Assembly (NCBI GenBank): GCA_014526335.1
Contig: JACTAT010000218.1
Coordinates: 186,001-250,000, forward strand
Source: Chrysaora quinquecirrha
Lineage: Eukaryota > Cnidaria > Scyphozoa > Semaeostomeae > Pelagiidae
Direction of reading: 5' to 3'
Length of the DNA stretch: 64,000 bases
Under the pieces are notes generated by a model, which saw nothing but the letters and a program-made list of their open reading frames with translations, ran no database searches and was not told the origin of the DNA. Each line of letters begins with the position of its first letter. Position 1 is the first letter of the stretch. The translations under genes and the position numbers were made by a program. Of the stretch, positions 11,779 to 24,005 are shown in pieces.

Positions 11779-12515
11779 TTATTTTTGAAAGCTGTTTTCT
11801 TGATTTTTCTGCCCTGTTTTATTACTTTTTTTTTCTCTGCCCTCTTGCTCCTCCCCTAATAATCTCCTTCTTTCCTTCCAGCGAATAAATTTGTTGAAAT
11901 CTTCTATTTCGCGTTTTCTTTTTCTTGCTTTTTCCTTTGTTCGCCTCTCAATTTCTATTTCATCTACTTCTTCTTCGCTTTCCTCGCAACTCTCTTTTCC
12001 TTGATCACAATCCAAACTAACACCTTCTTCTACCACTTCCACCTCACTCTCTTCAGCTTCATTCTCTACGTCTTGTTCAACTATTCTGCCTATTCTGGTC
12101 TTGGGCAAAGTCAAAGTCAGCCTTTGCTCATTCTTTTCCATCAAATTGTCTACGACATTCTCGATGTGCGACAGATCAGGGGTTTTTGTAGAATCCAGCA
12201 GAGCAGAAGTCAAATCAGCCAAAGGCTTCTTCAGCTCATTTCTGTTTTCCTCTATTATCTCCCTCATGTTGCTAATAGAAGCTTCCATGAATTCTAAAAA
12301 ATAAAAACTTACATTCAAACTAAACATCACATTAACGACTCAAGTACTTTGAAAAAAATATGCAGATAAATATTAGTATTTAAATAAAAATACATACGAT
12401 CTCCTATTCTTATAATCTCTCCATTAAATTCAAATTTATCATAACATCCACCCTGTTTTAATGCATGTATATTTGCAATTTCACTTTTAAATTTTTGCTT
12501 TATTGTCAAATCCAT
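11779..12515 (-). CDS. Two-exon coiled-coil acidic/basic protein, unknown
   Basis: Exon 1 runs 12515-12398 from an ATG (MDLTIKQKFKSEIANIHALK). It ends at a GTATG donor. A TTTTTTAG acceptor opens exon 2 at 12293, which runs to the stop at 11779. The joined frame is exact (118 + 515 nt, 210 aa). Exon 2 begins with a helical region, then a long acidic stretch with SEEEVDEIEIERRTKEKARK and a highly charged KRKREIEDFNKFIRWKERRR region, probably coiled coil. Family unknown. The intron is about 100 bp and very AT-rich, like the others in this cluster. Nuclear localisation is plausible from the basic runs but is inference. Confidence 0.5.
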
Positions 12516-12524
12516 TAAAAGAAT

Positions 12525-13262
12525 TCACCTTCGGGCGCCTCTTCTGCTGAAATTATCTCAAAGCCATTTTGTATATTATTATCTATAAAACCAAAAAAAG
12601 CTCGTAAAAATAAAATTTTCCATTATTTTAAACATATAATAATTCCTACATACAATTTTCTAATACTGACCATGATTATGCACAGCACTTTCACTTCCTC
12701 CTTTTGAACGGCGTCTTGACTTTCTTGATTACGGTCAACTTCACTTTCTTGGACTATCACCTCTTCTTCTTCATCAATAACAACTATAAAAGAAAGAAAA
12801 CATATAAATAAAAGAAAATCAATAATTTCCTTAACAACTATAATAAACTTTTATTCTTTAAATTACATTTTACCTTCTATGTCTCCAACTGACTCTCCTT
12901 CTTTCTTTTTTTGCAGCTGTTTTGAGCGTAGATCGAAATGAGTATGCTTTTTTAGCAAATTTTGTATTTTTCCATTATTCACATAAATACCAATCATGTC
13001 GTTTCTTGAATCACTGCAAACCCAATTTAACCTCATCATCAGCAATTTCTTTAATTCTCGCTCCAGATCCTATAACAAATAAATTTTTTTAGTTATAATA
13101 ATACTAATGTTAAATTTTTTATATTATATTATCTGTATGATATTATCTTTATTTGCTACATTGCAAGACACTAAAATCCTTGGTGATTCCGCCATCCTCA
13201 CTAATTTATTATAAGAGGATTCTTCTTCCTTGACGATGTCTTGCAAAAGAAGTTCCTTTTCC
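12525..13262 (-). CDS. Candidate multi-exon small gene, unknown
   Basis: A chain of short open segments separated by AT-rich gaps with splice-like ends. The first (13262-13150) starts with an ATG and MEKELLLQDIVKEEE. The second begins after a TTGTTATAG acceptor near 13069 and runs to about 12870 (DLERELKKLL ... KKEGESVGDIEG). The third, after TTTTATAG near 12785, is acidic (VVIDEEEVIVQESEVD). The fourth, near 12583-12530, contains NGFEIISAEEAPEGE. Exon edges come from GT/AG words only and phase is not verified for every junction. No family recognised. It diverges from the plus-strand gene starting at 13522. Confidence 0.35.
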
Positions 13263-13399
13263 ATATCTTATAGAAAAATGATTATGAAACTAAAATTAAA
13301 ATTAATTATATATTCCAATATGATTGATTGACAGCTGTCAACTTTAAGAATTAAATGATATAATTCAAAATAACTTGTCTTATATGTTTCATTGATAAC

Positions 13400-13470
13400 T
13401 GTCATATTTTAGCTCGAATTATATATATGCATTATAAAAAGCAGCCCAATAATCTAGAAACCTCATAACA
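13400..13470. promoter_or_regulatory. Candidate promoter with TATA box between divergent genes
   Basis: ATTATATATATGC followed by TATAAAAAG (13433-13441) lies about 85 bp upstream of the plus-strand ATG at 13522 and about 170 bp upstream of the minus-strand ATG near 13262. The arrangement suggests a shared intergenic promoter. This is a sequence-only inference. Confidence 0.4.
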
Positions 13471-13521
13471 ATTTTGAGCAGGGAAAAAAGCAGAAACAAA
13501 TCATTCTCAACGTGTTTCAAA

Positions 13522-14530
13522 ATGGATAAAGATTTTGATTGCGATGTTATGATACAGAACTCTGTGACTTCAATGTTCATCAGAGATAAAATTCAAGACT
13601 TGGGCAAAAAGGCCATTCTTTCTTGCTCGTACATTCAACTTGACGATGGTCATCAATGTTGTAGAAGGGTAAATATCAATTTTGATAAATTATTTATTTA
13701 TTTTTCACTTTCCGAGTTTAACAAAATATAGCGAATAATCAAACACGAACTTAACGGGGCCTTCATGAGCAGCATTATCTGTCTCCCAAGGGTCTTCTGT
13801 GTTCAAGAGTTTCTCATACATAGAAAAGTCTTCAGCCACCTGTTCTGAAACTCACCAAAAATGGCTGTTGTAACGAACGGCCTACTCTTCTCGCGCTGTA
13901 TGAGAGTTCGACACAGCCTCTCATGACATTGGCCAGAGCATTTGTCAATAGCCTTTTGAGTCTGAGAGGGGTGGTGTTGATTAAACAGATATATATGTCA
14001 AACAACTCTATATGGAAAAAATAATAAACTTTTTTCATTCTTTTGTTATATAGTTCACTCTGAGAATACCCAATAGACAGGAAGAAACAGTCTACGACTG
14101 TCACTTTATCCCTTGCAAGGAACAATGGGATTTAAGCCCTGATGAAAAAATCAAATTTGACAAATGCAGTAGACAAATTCATGGCCTATCGTATGAACCA
14201 TGCGAAAACAACACAGATGGATATTGCGGTGACCACTTGCAGCTGATAAAGTTTCTTTGTGAAAAAGAAAACGTAAACCAAGTCTATTATTTTTCAAGAA
14301 GAAAATAATATACATTTGAAAGAAAAGCATTGGATGCAATTAGAATACCGTCGGCAAATATCAGCCCAATTTTGAAAGCCTTTAATATTGATCGTCTTTG
14401 GTGCAGAAGCAGCTGTACAGAAATGTTTTTGGAATTCCTTTTTTATTGGCAGGGAAACGCTTTATTCCCGCCATACAAATATCAAAGGCCAATAAGGTCT
14501 GATTTATGGCAACTTTTTTACGATGTATGA
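13522..14530 (+). pseudogene. Two-exon Cys-rich gene of unknown family, one in-frame stop
   Basis: Exon 1 (13522-13668) starts at MDKDFDCDVMIQNS and ends with CSYIQLDDGHQCCRR before a GGTAAAT donor. Exon 2 starts at 14054 after a TTTTGTTATATAG acceptor, in phase. It continues with YDCHFIPCKEQWDLSPDE, then a CSRQIHGLSYEPCENN segment and a region containing RLWCRSSCTEMFLEFLFYWQ, ending at 14530. One TAA at 14306-14308 interrupts the frame, so the gene is recently inactivated or the stop is bypassed. Repeated Cys/His positions suggest a metal-binding or nuclease-like fold, but I do not recognise the family. The intron is about 385 bp. A TATA box lies upstream. Confidence 0.5.
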
Positions 14531-14732
14531 ACAAAAAAGTTTAATTGAACTTCTTAAATTTGGACACTTAGTCTATCTATTACTTTGTAGTTTAGTTTCG
14601 TAGTTTATTCTTTTATAAGAAAAATTATATCTTTAATATATTCCTTTTTCATATCTTTTTGACTAATATCTAATTTATTTCGAACTCCATAAATTCATAA
14701 AATTGAAATACTGAAATGGGAGTGACAGAGTC

Positions 14733-15023
14733 AGAATATGCTAGTTTCAAAAGACGAGTACTAGACAAGCTGGTACGACTGCGAGTGACACGTTTTTTCA
14801 AATTTCTAACTTCGTCAGGAATTGCGGTACCCCAGTTTTCCCAGCAGAAAAAGCGCAGCATTAGAATTACTAGAATCGCCAGCTCAACCACTTTTCACAA
14901 AGACAAATTAGAATATGCTAGTTTCACCAGACGTACTAGACAAGCTAGACAGACTGGGAGTGACACATTTTTTCAACTTTCTAGCTTCTTCAGGAATCAC
15001 AGTATCACCAGATTTCCCAGTAA
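14733..15023 (+). repeat. Two-copy tandem duplication
   Basis: Segment 14733-14845 and segment 14909-15023 share the framework GAATATGCTAGTTTCA, ACTAGACAAGCT, GAGTGACAC, TTTTTTCAA and CAGGAAT in order, with about 80 percent apparent similarity. Two diverged direct copies of about 113 bp are separated by about 60 bp. Confidence 0.7.
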
Positions 15024-16141
15024 TTTGAAAATGGAAAAATAGAGTAGCATAGATAAAATAAAAAGTCGAACATAAACATAAAAAAATAAAAGGTAAAAGT
15101 ACTAATACTATTTAAGTAACTAAAAACATTAACAATCGAAATAGAAAGGCTTCTCTTGCTACATTTTGTGAAAAACACAGAGGAAAGCCCTCAAACGTTT
15201 TTACATTTTAAAACTTTTTAATTATTCGAGAAAAACTTGGAATTTGCTCGAATCAACGGCGCTAGCAAAAGACTTAGAAAAAATTATTTGACCAAAAACT
15301 CAGAATTTGCTCCATTGAACGTCCCTACCCTATGCCGAGAAAAAACTTTGAAAAAATTATTCGAACAAAAATCTGGAATTTGCTCATGACCCTATATCTA
15401 CTACTTGCAATTTTAATCTAGCCTCATTAACATATCAGTACGAGGTTTTTGCGGAATATTGATGTTACATCAGATTGTGTAAAAAGTATCTTGTAAAGAT
15501 AACGAAAATCTATGTAAAAGTATTGAAGCCTAAAGAGTCTGGGTGAAGAGACGAAACTAGTCGCATTGTAAATAAAGAATAATAATTGTGTTACATCTTA
15601 ACAAGTGATCTTATCAATCTATTTGCAACGTTTGATGAATTTGCTGCATAAACTGTAGCTCACGGCGCCCCCATAATTTCATAAACAACTTGTACACATG
15701 ATGAGGGAGATCCTCTCCCTGATGAAATATATAAAAAGGAAGAATAACTTGAAATAAATAAACAAAGTAGGTTACTATTTAACTTTAAAAACGAAATGAA
15801 TTGTGGCATAAGGGATTTTATATAAAAAATTTCGTGTTTTCTCATGGAGAAAGTTTTTCAAATTTTTCGTAAGCCACTTGCATCTGCTAAGCTGAATTGC
15901 AAATGAAGTTAGAAAGGCTCTGGTTCTGCTGACGATAAGTTTAGCCAAGTGAACGTGTTTTCTTTGCTCGCTATGTACATTTGAATTGAAATATTTTGCT
16001 AGTTTTGGCTGGGGAATCGCTTGAGTGACGCGGTTGTTGTATCAGATTAAGATTGTTTAAATTTTTGCTCTTTGAGTAAGTTTGTCCTCTTATAGTATCT
16101 TATTTTATCATAGCATCCAATACGCATGAGATAAAGAAAAA
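15024..16141. other. No gene; short degenerate repeats
   Basis: Between 15222 and 15385 three diverged units share GAGAAAAACTT/GGAATTTGCTC-type words. Near 15530-15580 a GTGAAGAGACGAAACTAG...GTAAATAAAG segment resembles the 3' end of a non-LTR or Penelope-like element, but no coding part is attached. Confidence 0.4.
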
Positions 16142-16556
16142 ATGAATTCAATTGAAGAAGTCAAGAAATTTTATAAATTTCCACGATCAAAACCTACAAA
16201 ACCTACTTGGGAAGCTGTTAACTGTGAGTTTTAAAGAGGGGCTGTATGAGAGAAGGGCGCTATGTCATTAAAACAAATAACAAATAGTGATTCCCTGTTT
16301 GGATCTTTTGGCTTAGCAAAATTCTGTATGGTAAGCTGTTTTGCAAAACACATAATATTTCATAGATTGATTGTCAAGAGGTTAATCAAACCTTTGTTAA
16401 AATTGGCATCCGCGTTGAAGACATGGAATCAGGGTCCAATCAGACATAAACAGAATATCAGTTCAGGGTCCAAAGATAATGTCCTTTATTCAAGATATAT
16501 TCCCAATTTTTTGTAAAAAGTGGAAATTATTTATCTTAAAAGGTTCCTCACTACAG

Positions 16557-16760
16557 AAGTTAAATAACAAACTCAAAATGCTGGAACAGGAAAATCAAGA
16601 GTCCAAAGTGGCTCTTTCAGTCATAGAAGATGAGCTACGAAAGCTTGAAAAAGAGAATGAAGAGCAGCAATCAAAATTAGCAGGGATGGCTGACAATCTA
16701 GGAGAAACAGATTTTGAAATCAACAAAGCTATAATGAAATTCGTGGGCTATCTCCTATGA
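16557..16760 (+). CDS. Coiled-coil exon, unknown
   Basis: After a CTCACTACAG acceptor-like sequence an open frame encodes LNNKLKMLEQENQESK and KLEKENEEQQSKLAG, a heptad-like coiled coil of about 45 residues. It then reads toward 16760. A short upstream ATG frame at 16142-16223 (MNSIEEVKKFYKFPRSKPTK) ends at a GTGAGT donor, but joining it directly gives a stop, so the exon link is unresolved. Identity unknown; it may be part of a TE accessory gene. Confidence 0.3.
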   Translation, partial: KLNNKLKMLEQENQESKVALSVIEDELRKLEKENEEQQSKLAGMADNLGETDFEINKAIMKFVGYLL

Positions 16761-16787
16761 AATGGATTCCGTGAATTTCATGGGGCT

Positions 16788-16832
16788 GTCCCTCTTTGAC
16801 TTACATGATATGTTAGTCAAAGGGGGACACAA
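16788..16832. repeat. Perfectly foldable palindrome
   Basis: GTCCCTCTTTGACT, a 12-base spacer including CATGATATG, then AGTCAAAGGGGGAC form a 14-bp stem with one mismatch. It could be the paired tips of a degenerate foldback or MITE. Confidence 0.5.
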
Positions 16833-17895
16833 CTAACAAGAAATGACATGAATATTACTCTTAGAATTAGTACATCATATGATACTAAATAAATATTTGA
16901 GCAAATCGCATTTCCATCTTAAAGGGCTACTATCACCATATTCGAACATTAACCCGAGTTAATGTAGCTTAACGCCGAGGTGAACTAAAGCATAACCCCC
17001 GTCACCTTCTTAACCTTACCACCCCCTCCTCTTCACTACAGCATTATTTCCGTTTACTTCTCGTTGAACTCAGACGTATTCATTGTGCTCTCGTACTTCG
17101 TGAATTCTATTTTATCAATTGTTTATCATTTCACCGCTGATTTCTTCTACTAAAAATGGATAGTGGTACTTGGCACAACAGCAGATTAACAAGAGATTGA
17201 AAACTCACTCTAAGAGATTTTCAAAGGATGACAAAAAACGCCCTCAAGTCTACGTACATGCTCACACTATGGCCTGTCAATCATTGGCAAGAAGGAAACT
17301 CTAGCTTTGCGCCTACACGGATTCCTTCACCGCCCTACCCCTTTCGATTCGGAAAACTCAACCAAAGATGATGCTCCTTTGGAAAATTCTACCACCAACA
17401 ACTTGCCTGAATCTGCCGCTTATTCTACACAAGCCAATTTGCCATTCTCAATCCAAATGCTGCGTGGCATCATCTGTGAAGAGCTGAATACAACTCGCAC
17501 TCAGTCACAACAGCCTACTTTTACAACTCAAGCCCTCCCTCTCTCCAGCTTCGCTCATCGTCTCAACTTCAACTGAGCCTGTATCTCAACAACAAGCACC
17601 ACCTCGCACCACCCAAAGTTCATCAACTACATTACTGCCGCCAACATCTAAGCAAAGCACCAACGAGCCCTCTCACAGTCCACCAGGTGACATTAATTCT
17701 TTGTCATCATTAATGCAAACAACTCAGTGTAGTCTTCCTCCGCTATCCGCAAAAATCACGAAAGCGTTACAAAATAAAGATTATTTTGATTTAAATTTCT
17801 TGTTACCTACTTCTCTATGACTATGCATCTAGTTCTGGTTATTAACTTCAAATCCAACCCATGCTACCCAGGATGAATCTTTCACCCTCACTGCG

Positions 17896-18441
17896 ATGCG
17901 TAATCAACCTACGAAAATCTCCAATTTCAATTCCTGGCTGGAAGCCTGGAAAATTTTCATAAGAGGCATGGTGCATTTCCATCCACAGCTTGCCGGTGAA
18001 ATGCTTGTCTATGAAGACTCAAGTTGCACATTGCAGTGTTCCTACCTTCCTCATTCGTGGTTACGCTATGACACCGCATTTCGAATGAACACTGTGCTCA
18101 GTAAATCACTCTCATGGGCCCGATTTGATGATTACACCTTCAACAAATTTATTCATTGCTCCTCTGCTTCCACAACCCAACAACCAACTTGCTATATTTG
18201 CTCCAAACACGGTCACTTCGCATCTGCCTGCCCCAATCAAGGACTTCAACATAATTTTTGTCCCTCACGCCGATTTAATGAATACTGCAGATACTTCAAC
18301 AATAACAACCGCTGCTATTTGCCCAATTGTAACAACCCCCATCTCTGCAACATCTGTGATACCAACCACCCTGGATCCACTTGCTCTAGCACTTCAACAA
18401 GAGTTCAACCCCCTGTCAGCAGAAATAACAACACCTGTTAA
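17896..18441 (+). pseudogene. DIRS gag-like protein with zinc knuckle
   Basis: The open block has WLEAWKIFIRGMVHFHP and SWLRYDTAFRMN segments, typical of the DIRS gag core. A CCHC knuckle follows, CYICSKHGHFASAC (C-x2-C-x4-H-x4-C), and then a Cys/His cluster CYLPNCNNPHLCNICDTNHP. Upstream proline- and glutamine-rich sequence at 17307-17700 is probably the gag N-terminus in shifted frames, so the gene as a whole is broken. It would package element RNA in a functional copy. Confidence 0.7.
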
Positions 18442-19489
18442 TATCATTCAACTACAAACAGAACTTCAAAACTACCCAGATCAGAAATTTGCTAATCAAT
18501 GAATTCAATACTTTAAAACGGGTTTTGATATTGGCTATTCAGGTCCCGAATTTGCAAACAACTCAAACAATTTAAAGTCTGCTGATCTTTATTCTAAGCA
18601 AATATCTGATAATATTATCTCTGAATTGAAAGATAAACGTATAGCTGGCCCCTTTCGCACTTCTCCTTTACCAAACTTTAGAATCTCACCCATTGGCGCC
18701 ATAAAAAAGAAAAACTCGACAAAATTTAGGACAATTATGGACCTCTCATCTCCTAATGGTTTCTCAATTAATGATTTTATCGGTGACGAAGAATCTTCAG
18801 TCAATCTCAATAACTTTGATCAAGCAGTAAATATCATATTCAAATTCGGAAAAGGTGCTCTTATGGCAAAACTAGACATTAAGGCCGCCTTTCGTATTTG
18901 CCCAGTTAAGCCGTCTAATTGGCATTACCTTGGTTTTCAATTTCTTAATATGTTCTTTGTTGACTTATGCCTTCCTTTTGGCCTCCGGTCGTCTGTAAAT
19001 AGATTTACCCAGCTATCAAACACTCTATTGTGAATTATGAAAAACAATTACTTGATTCAATTCAGTACCCATTACTTGGATGATTTTTTCATAGCTGGTC
19101 GCCCTAATTCTGACGCATGCTACTCGGATCTTCAACAGACAGTCGCTCTGTTGAAAAAGCTTGGAGTCCCCTTAGTTCTTGACAAAACAGAAAGACCAAC
19201 AACGTGCATCACCTACTTAGGTATTTTGATTGATTCCTCACTAATGCAGCTGCGCCTGCCCCAAGACAAATTCGATTCCCTACTTGCGCTCTTAAAAGAA
19301 TGGGTTAATAAGAAAAAGTGCACAAAACGCGATTTACTCTCTTTAATTTTGTAAACTGGCTTTTGCCTCAAAAGTAATCCCCTCAGGTCGCATGTTCCTC
19401 CGCAAACTGATTGAGTTATCAACTTCCGTTAGCAAACTTAATCATCATATTTCTGGCATACCGGAAAAGTGGGACCCGGGACGCATAGG

Positions 19490-19805
19490 TGGGACCCGGG
19501 ACCCGGGACCCTAAGGTGGGACCTTAAGGTGGGACCCTAAGGTGGGACCTTAAGGTGGGACCATAAGGTGGGACCCTAAGGTGGGACCCTAAGGTGGGAC
19601 CCTAAGGTGGGACCCTAAGGTGGGACCCTAAGGTGGGACCCTAAGGTGGGACCTTAAGGTGGGACCCTAAGGTGGGACCCAAAGGTGGGACCCTAAGGTG
19701 GGACCTTAAGGTGGGACCTTAAGGTGGGACCCTAAGGTGGGACCTTAAGGTGGGACCCTAAGGTGGGACCTTAAGGTGGGACCCTAAGGTGGGACCCTAA
19801 GGTGA
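19490..19805. repeat. 13-bp minisatellite, left TIR arm
   Basis: Over twenty near-identical units of AAGGTGGGACCCT or AAGGTGGGACCTT. They form the left-hand half of a large inverted repeat with the array at 23700-24005. Confidence 0.97.
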
Positions 19806-20622
19806 GTTGGGTTAGCTAAGGGACTGGGTCCGAGTTTGAAGGTGCGTTTTTCAAGGTTTCGGGTTACGGCAGGGGGGGGGGGTTTCGCTAGTATCGCTAG
19901 TATCGCTAGTATCCCTGCACGCAACGGGAAATTTTTTTAAAGTTCCCAAAGATACAAAATGCTGGCAAATAATATGGGAGAAAGAATATGTGATACAAGA
20001 AAGAAGATATGGATGTTGAAGTAAGTGGACAATTTACTTATATGTTAAAAGATGTATTATAATATTTATGTTTGCCTGTTTTATAAAAGCTATCTTCCGA
20101 AAATATAACTTTAACTTGCCATAAAGAAGCTTTTGTTGGAGATTGGGATAGGCCATTTTGGGCCTAACTTTATGAAAACGTCACTTTTGACGCTTGTTTA
20201 TCTTAAAAGTTTAATATGTAGTTGGGATTTTAACTTGCATCTAATAGTTGGAGACCTGAAGTACCTTACTTTGTCAAAAAGTCCTATAGGTCACGACTTT
20301 AAGAGGTTGTATTTTCCAGTTAGCTGTGACATCCAGTGTGGAATGGATGTGTATCCACTCTGACTTGTCACCCTGTCATAATCTTCTTTTTAGAAGGTTG
20401 ACAGTATCCGGTGGATGTAGATGTAGATGCAGTTTCATTCTGTGCATTCTTCGTGATTGATTTGGTTTGTAAACTGGGTGAAGTTTTGGCTCAGCTTAGT
20501 GCTAAGTATGGCAAATTAGACCAAGGTCTCAAACTGTATGTAGCGAAGCACTATGATCCTCACTTCATATGCAGATAGAATGTACATATTTAAGTGCATC
20601 TAAAAATATTATCTTTCAACAG

Positions 20623-23097
20623 ACTCATGAATCACCAAAATCAAGACAAATCAAGAAAAGAACTAATATTGAGAGTCCCGTAGCAAGCCACAGAAGGGGA
20701 TTTACACAAAGTCCATCTCAAAAGGTATGCATATAATTAATTGCATATCTCCGTTTTAAAGTTAGTGTGAATTCGTATTAAGCATCTCATTCTTTAACTA
20801 TTTACAGTAGTTATTTGAAGAACATCAAAATTCAAAGGTGAAAAACCATTACTTATTTTTCATAGAAATATATTTCATAGTTCTATTGATATATTTGAAA
20901 CCGCGAGTCCAGTAAGTTTTAAAGTTAAACATTTTTGTTTCAGGTTGCAAGTTCCTGAGTTTTAATATCAAGAAGAACACTGTATGGGTCACCAGTTCAA
21001 TTGAGTCCAAAAAAGTGACCAGTCATTAGAAAATGGCACAAAAAATGAGAATAAAGCCTTGGTGGAATTCATAGAGCTTCACAGTGATTTCAACCCAAGT
21101 GCAACAAAGCATGGCTCATGGCCTAGTACACACCGAGTGTATTATTGGAAACAGGCTGCAGCATACATATCTGATAAAAATGCAGACTATAATTTAAGAG
21201 TGTGTATGTATTGGTTATCTTTTTTTAAGCCAACAATGTTTTAATTGATATTCTGATGTTGCTTTGTTTTAACATTATGATTTTTAATGTAATGAACCTT
21301 TTCTCTCATAGGGAGTGGAGTTCGCCAAAGGAGTATCAACAGTTTGAAACAGAGATTCAGTGATGTAGAGAAAGCAGAAAAACATTTCCATCTGAACTTG
21401 AAAGCTCAACATCTGTGGCAACAGAGGCTAAGTCAAGTTGTGAAGTTGATTTTCTTGATGGGCTTAATCATGAACAGTTGAAAGCCGTTGCTAATCGTTC
21501 ATTTGCCAAATTAAATGCTCAAGAGAGAAGAAAAATAGCTTTTGAAAGTCTTCACCTTGAAATACCTGGCAGTGAAGTCACAGAATTTATAGTTGATCTA
21601 TTTGAAAACGTTCTTCCAAAGACAGATCAGTTTAAACTTTTGGAAGAACTGGTAAATGTTGCAAAGAAGTCATTCAAAATTAAGGGGAATATTTGTGGAT
21701 TTGCAGAGCTGTCAATGCAAGCAATGGAAAGGCTAAACAGTGAGAACAAACCAAACTTGGTTTGCCTATGGAGTCAGATCTTGACAAAAAAGACACAGAT
21801 TCCTGGAAAAGAATATATAATCTCATGTGATAGAATGCCCTTTGGACTTTTGCAGTTTGTCATTGAATTCTATACATGCAGCAACATCATGCAGGTGAGT
21901 ATTATTTTCATTGTTTTCTGTATACAAAATAATGACTGCTCGCAGTTTGAGCACTGTGGTGACTCCACAATGCAATCCAAAAATGTGTAACTGTACATCC
22001 TGTTCCTCAGTTCAGGAGTTGCAGTGAAGCCATTGCGGTGATAACCGGGAGGGCACATTGTATTTCATATACATATAGAATGTAATATAATAACACTTAA
22101 TTCAATTAAGCACTGAGGGAGGGATCATCAAAAATTTGACTTCAAGGGGTGGGATTATTCAAGAGTTGGGCTTGATAAAAATTGAGCCCTCCAGAGAGGA
22201 GAGTGGTTTTTTTGAGAGGGGTTAATCAAGTTATTCAATACTTGCATTTTGTGAACATTTCTACTTATTTGTCAAGACTAATCACTGCTTTGTTGAAAAA
22301 AAACAGGTTGAGTGACTGCAAAATTTGTGGGGACTGAATGCCCTCGCAATCATAAGCTGAGTGAATTATACTGCAGTGAGATCCTCACACTTTATGCTTG
22401 CGAGTTTGAATATAGTAATGTAATTGATTTAGACTTGTCCAATCTCACCATTTTAGACAAGAGAGTCACCTGATAGTGATTATAGCCAGTGGTTGGATAC
22501 AATGGAAGCTGAACTTGGTGGGAGGTTTTTCAAGTTGTTTCGAGGACCCATGTGGAGCGGACCTGCTCTGGAAAACCACAAAAATCCAAAATGGGTAAGT
22601 GAACAGTTTGATTTTGGAATACTTAAATTGTTGCATCTTTATATGATAAAGATGTATACAAGAAATCCAGGGGGCCTGTTGGCACCTTGACATACAGGGA
22701 GGTAGGGCCGATATTTTTGGGTCAACCATTTGCCCAAAGTGATATTTTTGGTACACACATTTCCCAATATGATCAACCAAATATACCTACATGAAACTAT
22801 TTTATCATCTTTTTCTAGGCTAGAACAAATGTACCTTGCTCTGGTATCCATACTCATCTCAAAAAGACAGCCACACCTTAATTCAAAGCAGAAACCGGCA
22901 TGCAGAATGCAGCTTTGGATACTTTAAAACAAGCAGACCCAAACGGGCGATTTTGGCTGAAACTGGATGCTTGTGATCTTAATGATGGTTTATTTGAGGC
23001 AGTTAGCACGGAATGGAATGGTGATTGCGACTTAGGGGATGGTGCTCTGCAAAAGCTGCGTGCTGTAATCTACCACAAGAGGCTCCTAACACAATAA
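20623..23097 (+). pseudogene. Multi-exon gene of unknown family inside the 9-bp-TSD element
   Basis: Segments with splice-like edges: 20623-20724 (after TTTCAACAG, before GTATGC), about 21010-21199 (ALVEFIELHSDF, WPSTHRVYYWKQAAAYI), 21312-21893 (before GTGAGT), about 22456-22593 (EAELGGRFFKLFRGPMW, before GTAAGTG) and about 22819-23097 (FWLKLDACDLNDGLFEAV, WNGDCDLGDGALQKLR). The second exon resembles a Myb-like DNA-binding module. The last matches a WNGDVDLGDG-type block that I have seen in uncharacterised cnidarian proteins. A frameshift near 21370 in exon 3 and a stop in the last exon suggest decay. It is either captured host sequence or an element gene of unknown role. Confidence 0.5.
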
Positions 23098-23699
23098 TGA
23101 AGATTAAAAAAGAAGTTTCGTTAGTTGACTTTAAAAGCTGTCTGAAGAATGTAATTGATGTTTTGCAAAATCAGGACAAAGATTTCTCGTCTTCTCCTTC
23201 TGTGTTTGCTGAACAATATCTTCTGCGTTCGTTGCCATTTTTCCTCGGTTTGTTTCCTTGCCTCGTGTAGGCCTAAGGTGTCTCGCCACAAATATCCAAA
23301 AATACAGGCCTAGGTACTAAGTAAAATGGTTTAGTACACTCCCTCTGTGATCTTAAGGGTCGCCAGGAATTCACAAGCAAATCCCATTTAATAGATATAA
23401 CTGGAATTGCTTTTCCAAAATCCTAAATTCTCCGTCCTTTTCCAGAATTCTGACTCTCACGATCCTCTCCCAAGGCTGCATTCCATGTACTTAGGCCCGA
23501 AGATCTTCAACGAGAGAGGATTTTTTTCTGCGTATCGGCATGACAATTGTAAAATAACAATAGAAACCTTGAGAGTGTCCAAAAATAACAATTGCTATTG
23601 TTCTCTGACTGAAATTTCCAGAATGTTGGCGTAACCCTTAACCACTTAACCTTGAAAAACGCACCTCCAAACTCGGACCCAGTCCCTTAACTAACCCAA

Positions 23700-24005
23700 C
23701 TCACCTGAGGATCCCAGCTTAAGGTCCCACCTTAAGTCCCACCTTAGGGTCCCACCTTAAGGTCCCACCTTAGGGTCCCACCTTTGGGTCCCACCTAAAG
23801 GTCCCACCTTAGGGTCCCACCTTAGGGTCCCACCTTAAGGTCCCACCTTAGGGTCCCACCTTAGGGTCCCACCTTAAGGTCCCACCTTAGGGTCCCACCT
23901 TAGGGTCCCACCTTAGGGTCCCACCTCATGGTCCCACCTTAAGGTCCCACCTTAGGGTCCCACCTTAAGGTCCCACCTTAGGGTCCCAGGTCCCACCTAT
24001 GCGTC
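23700..24005. repeat. 13-bp minisatellite, right TIR arm
   Basis: The complement of the left array: over twenty units of AGGGTCCCACCTT with variants, ending in the same GGGTCCCACTTTTCC tip. Confidence 0.97.

Noticed and set aside
15530..15580. 3' end of a Penelope or non-LTR element
   Set aside because: Only a short resemblance in GAAGAGACGAAACTAG words; no coding part or second copy in the window.
16142..16760. Joining the exon at 16142-16223 directly to the coiled-coil exon at 16557
   Set aside because: The direct join creates a stop codon; an intermediate exon would be needed and none is clear.
19490..24005. CRISPR-like direct repeats
   Set aside because: Units are contiguous 13-bp repeats without spacers in a eukaryotic transposon TIR; they form mirrored arms of one element.
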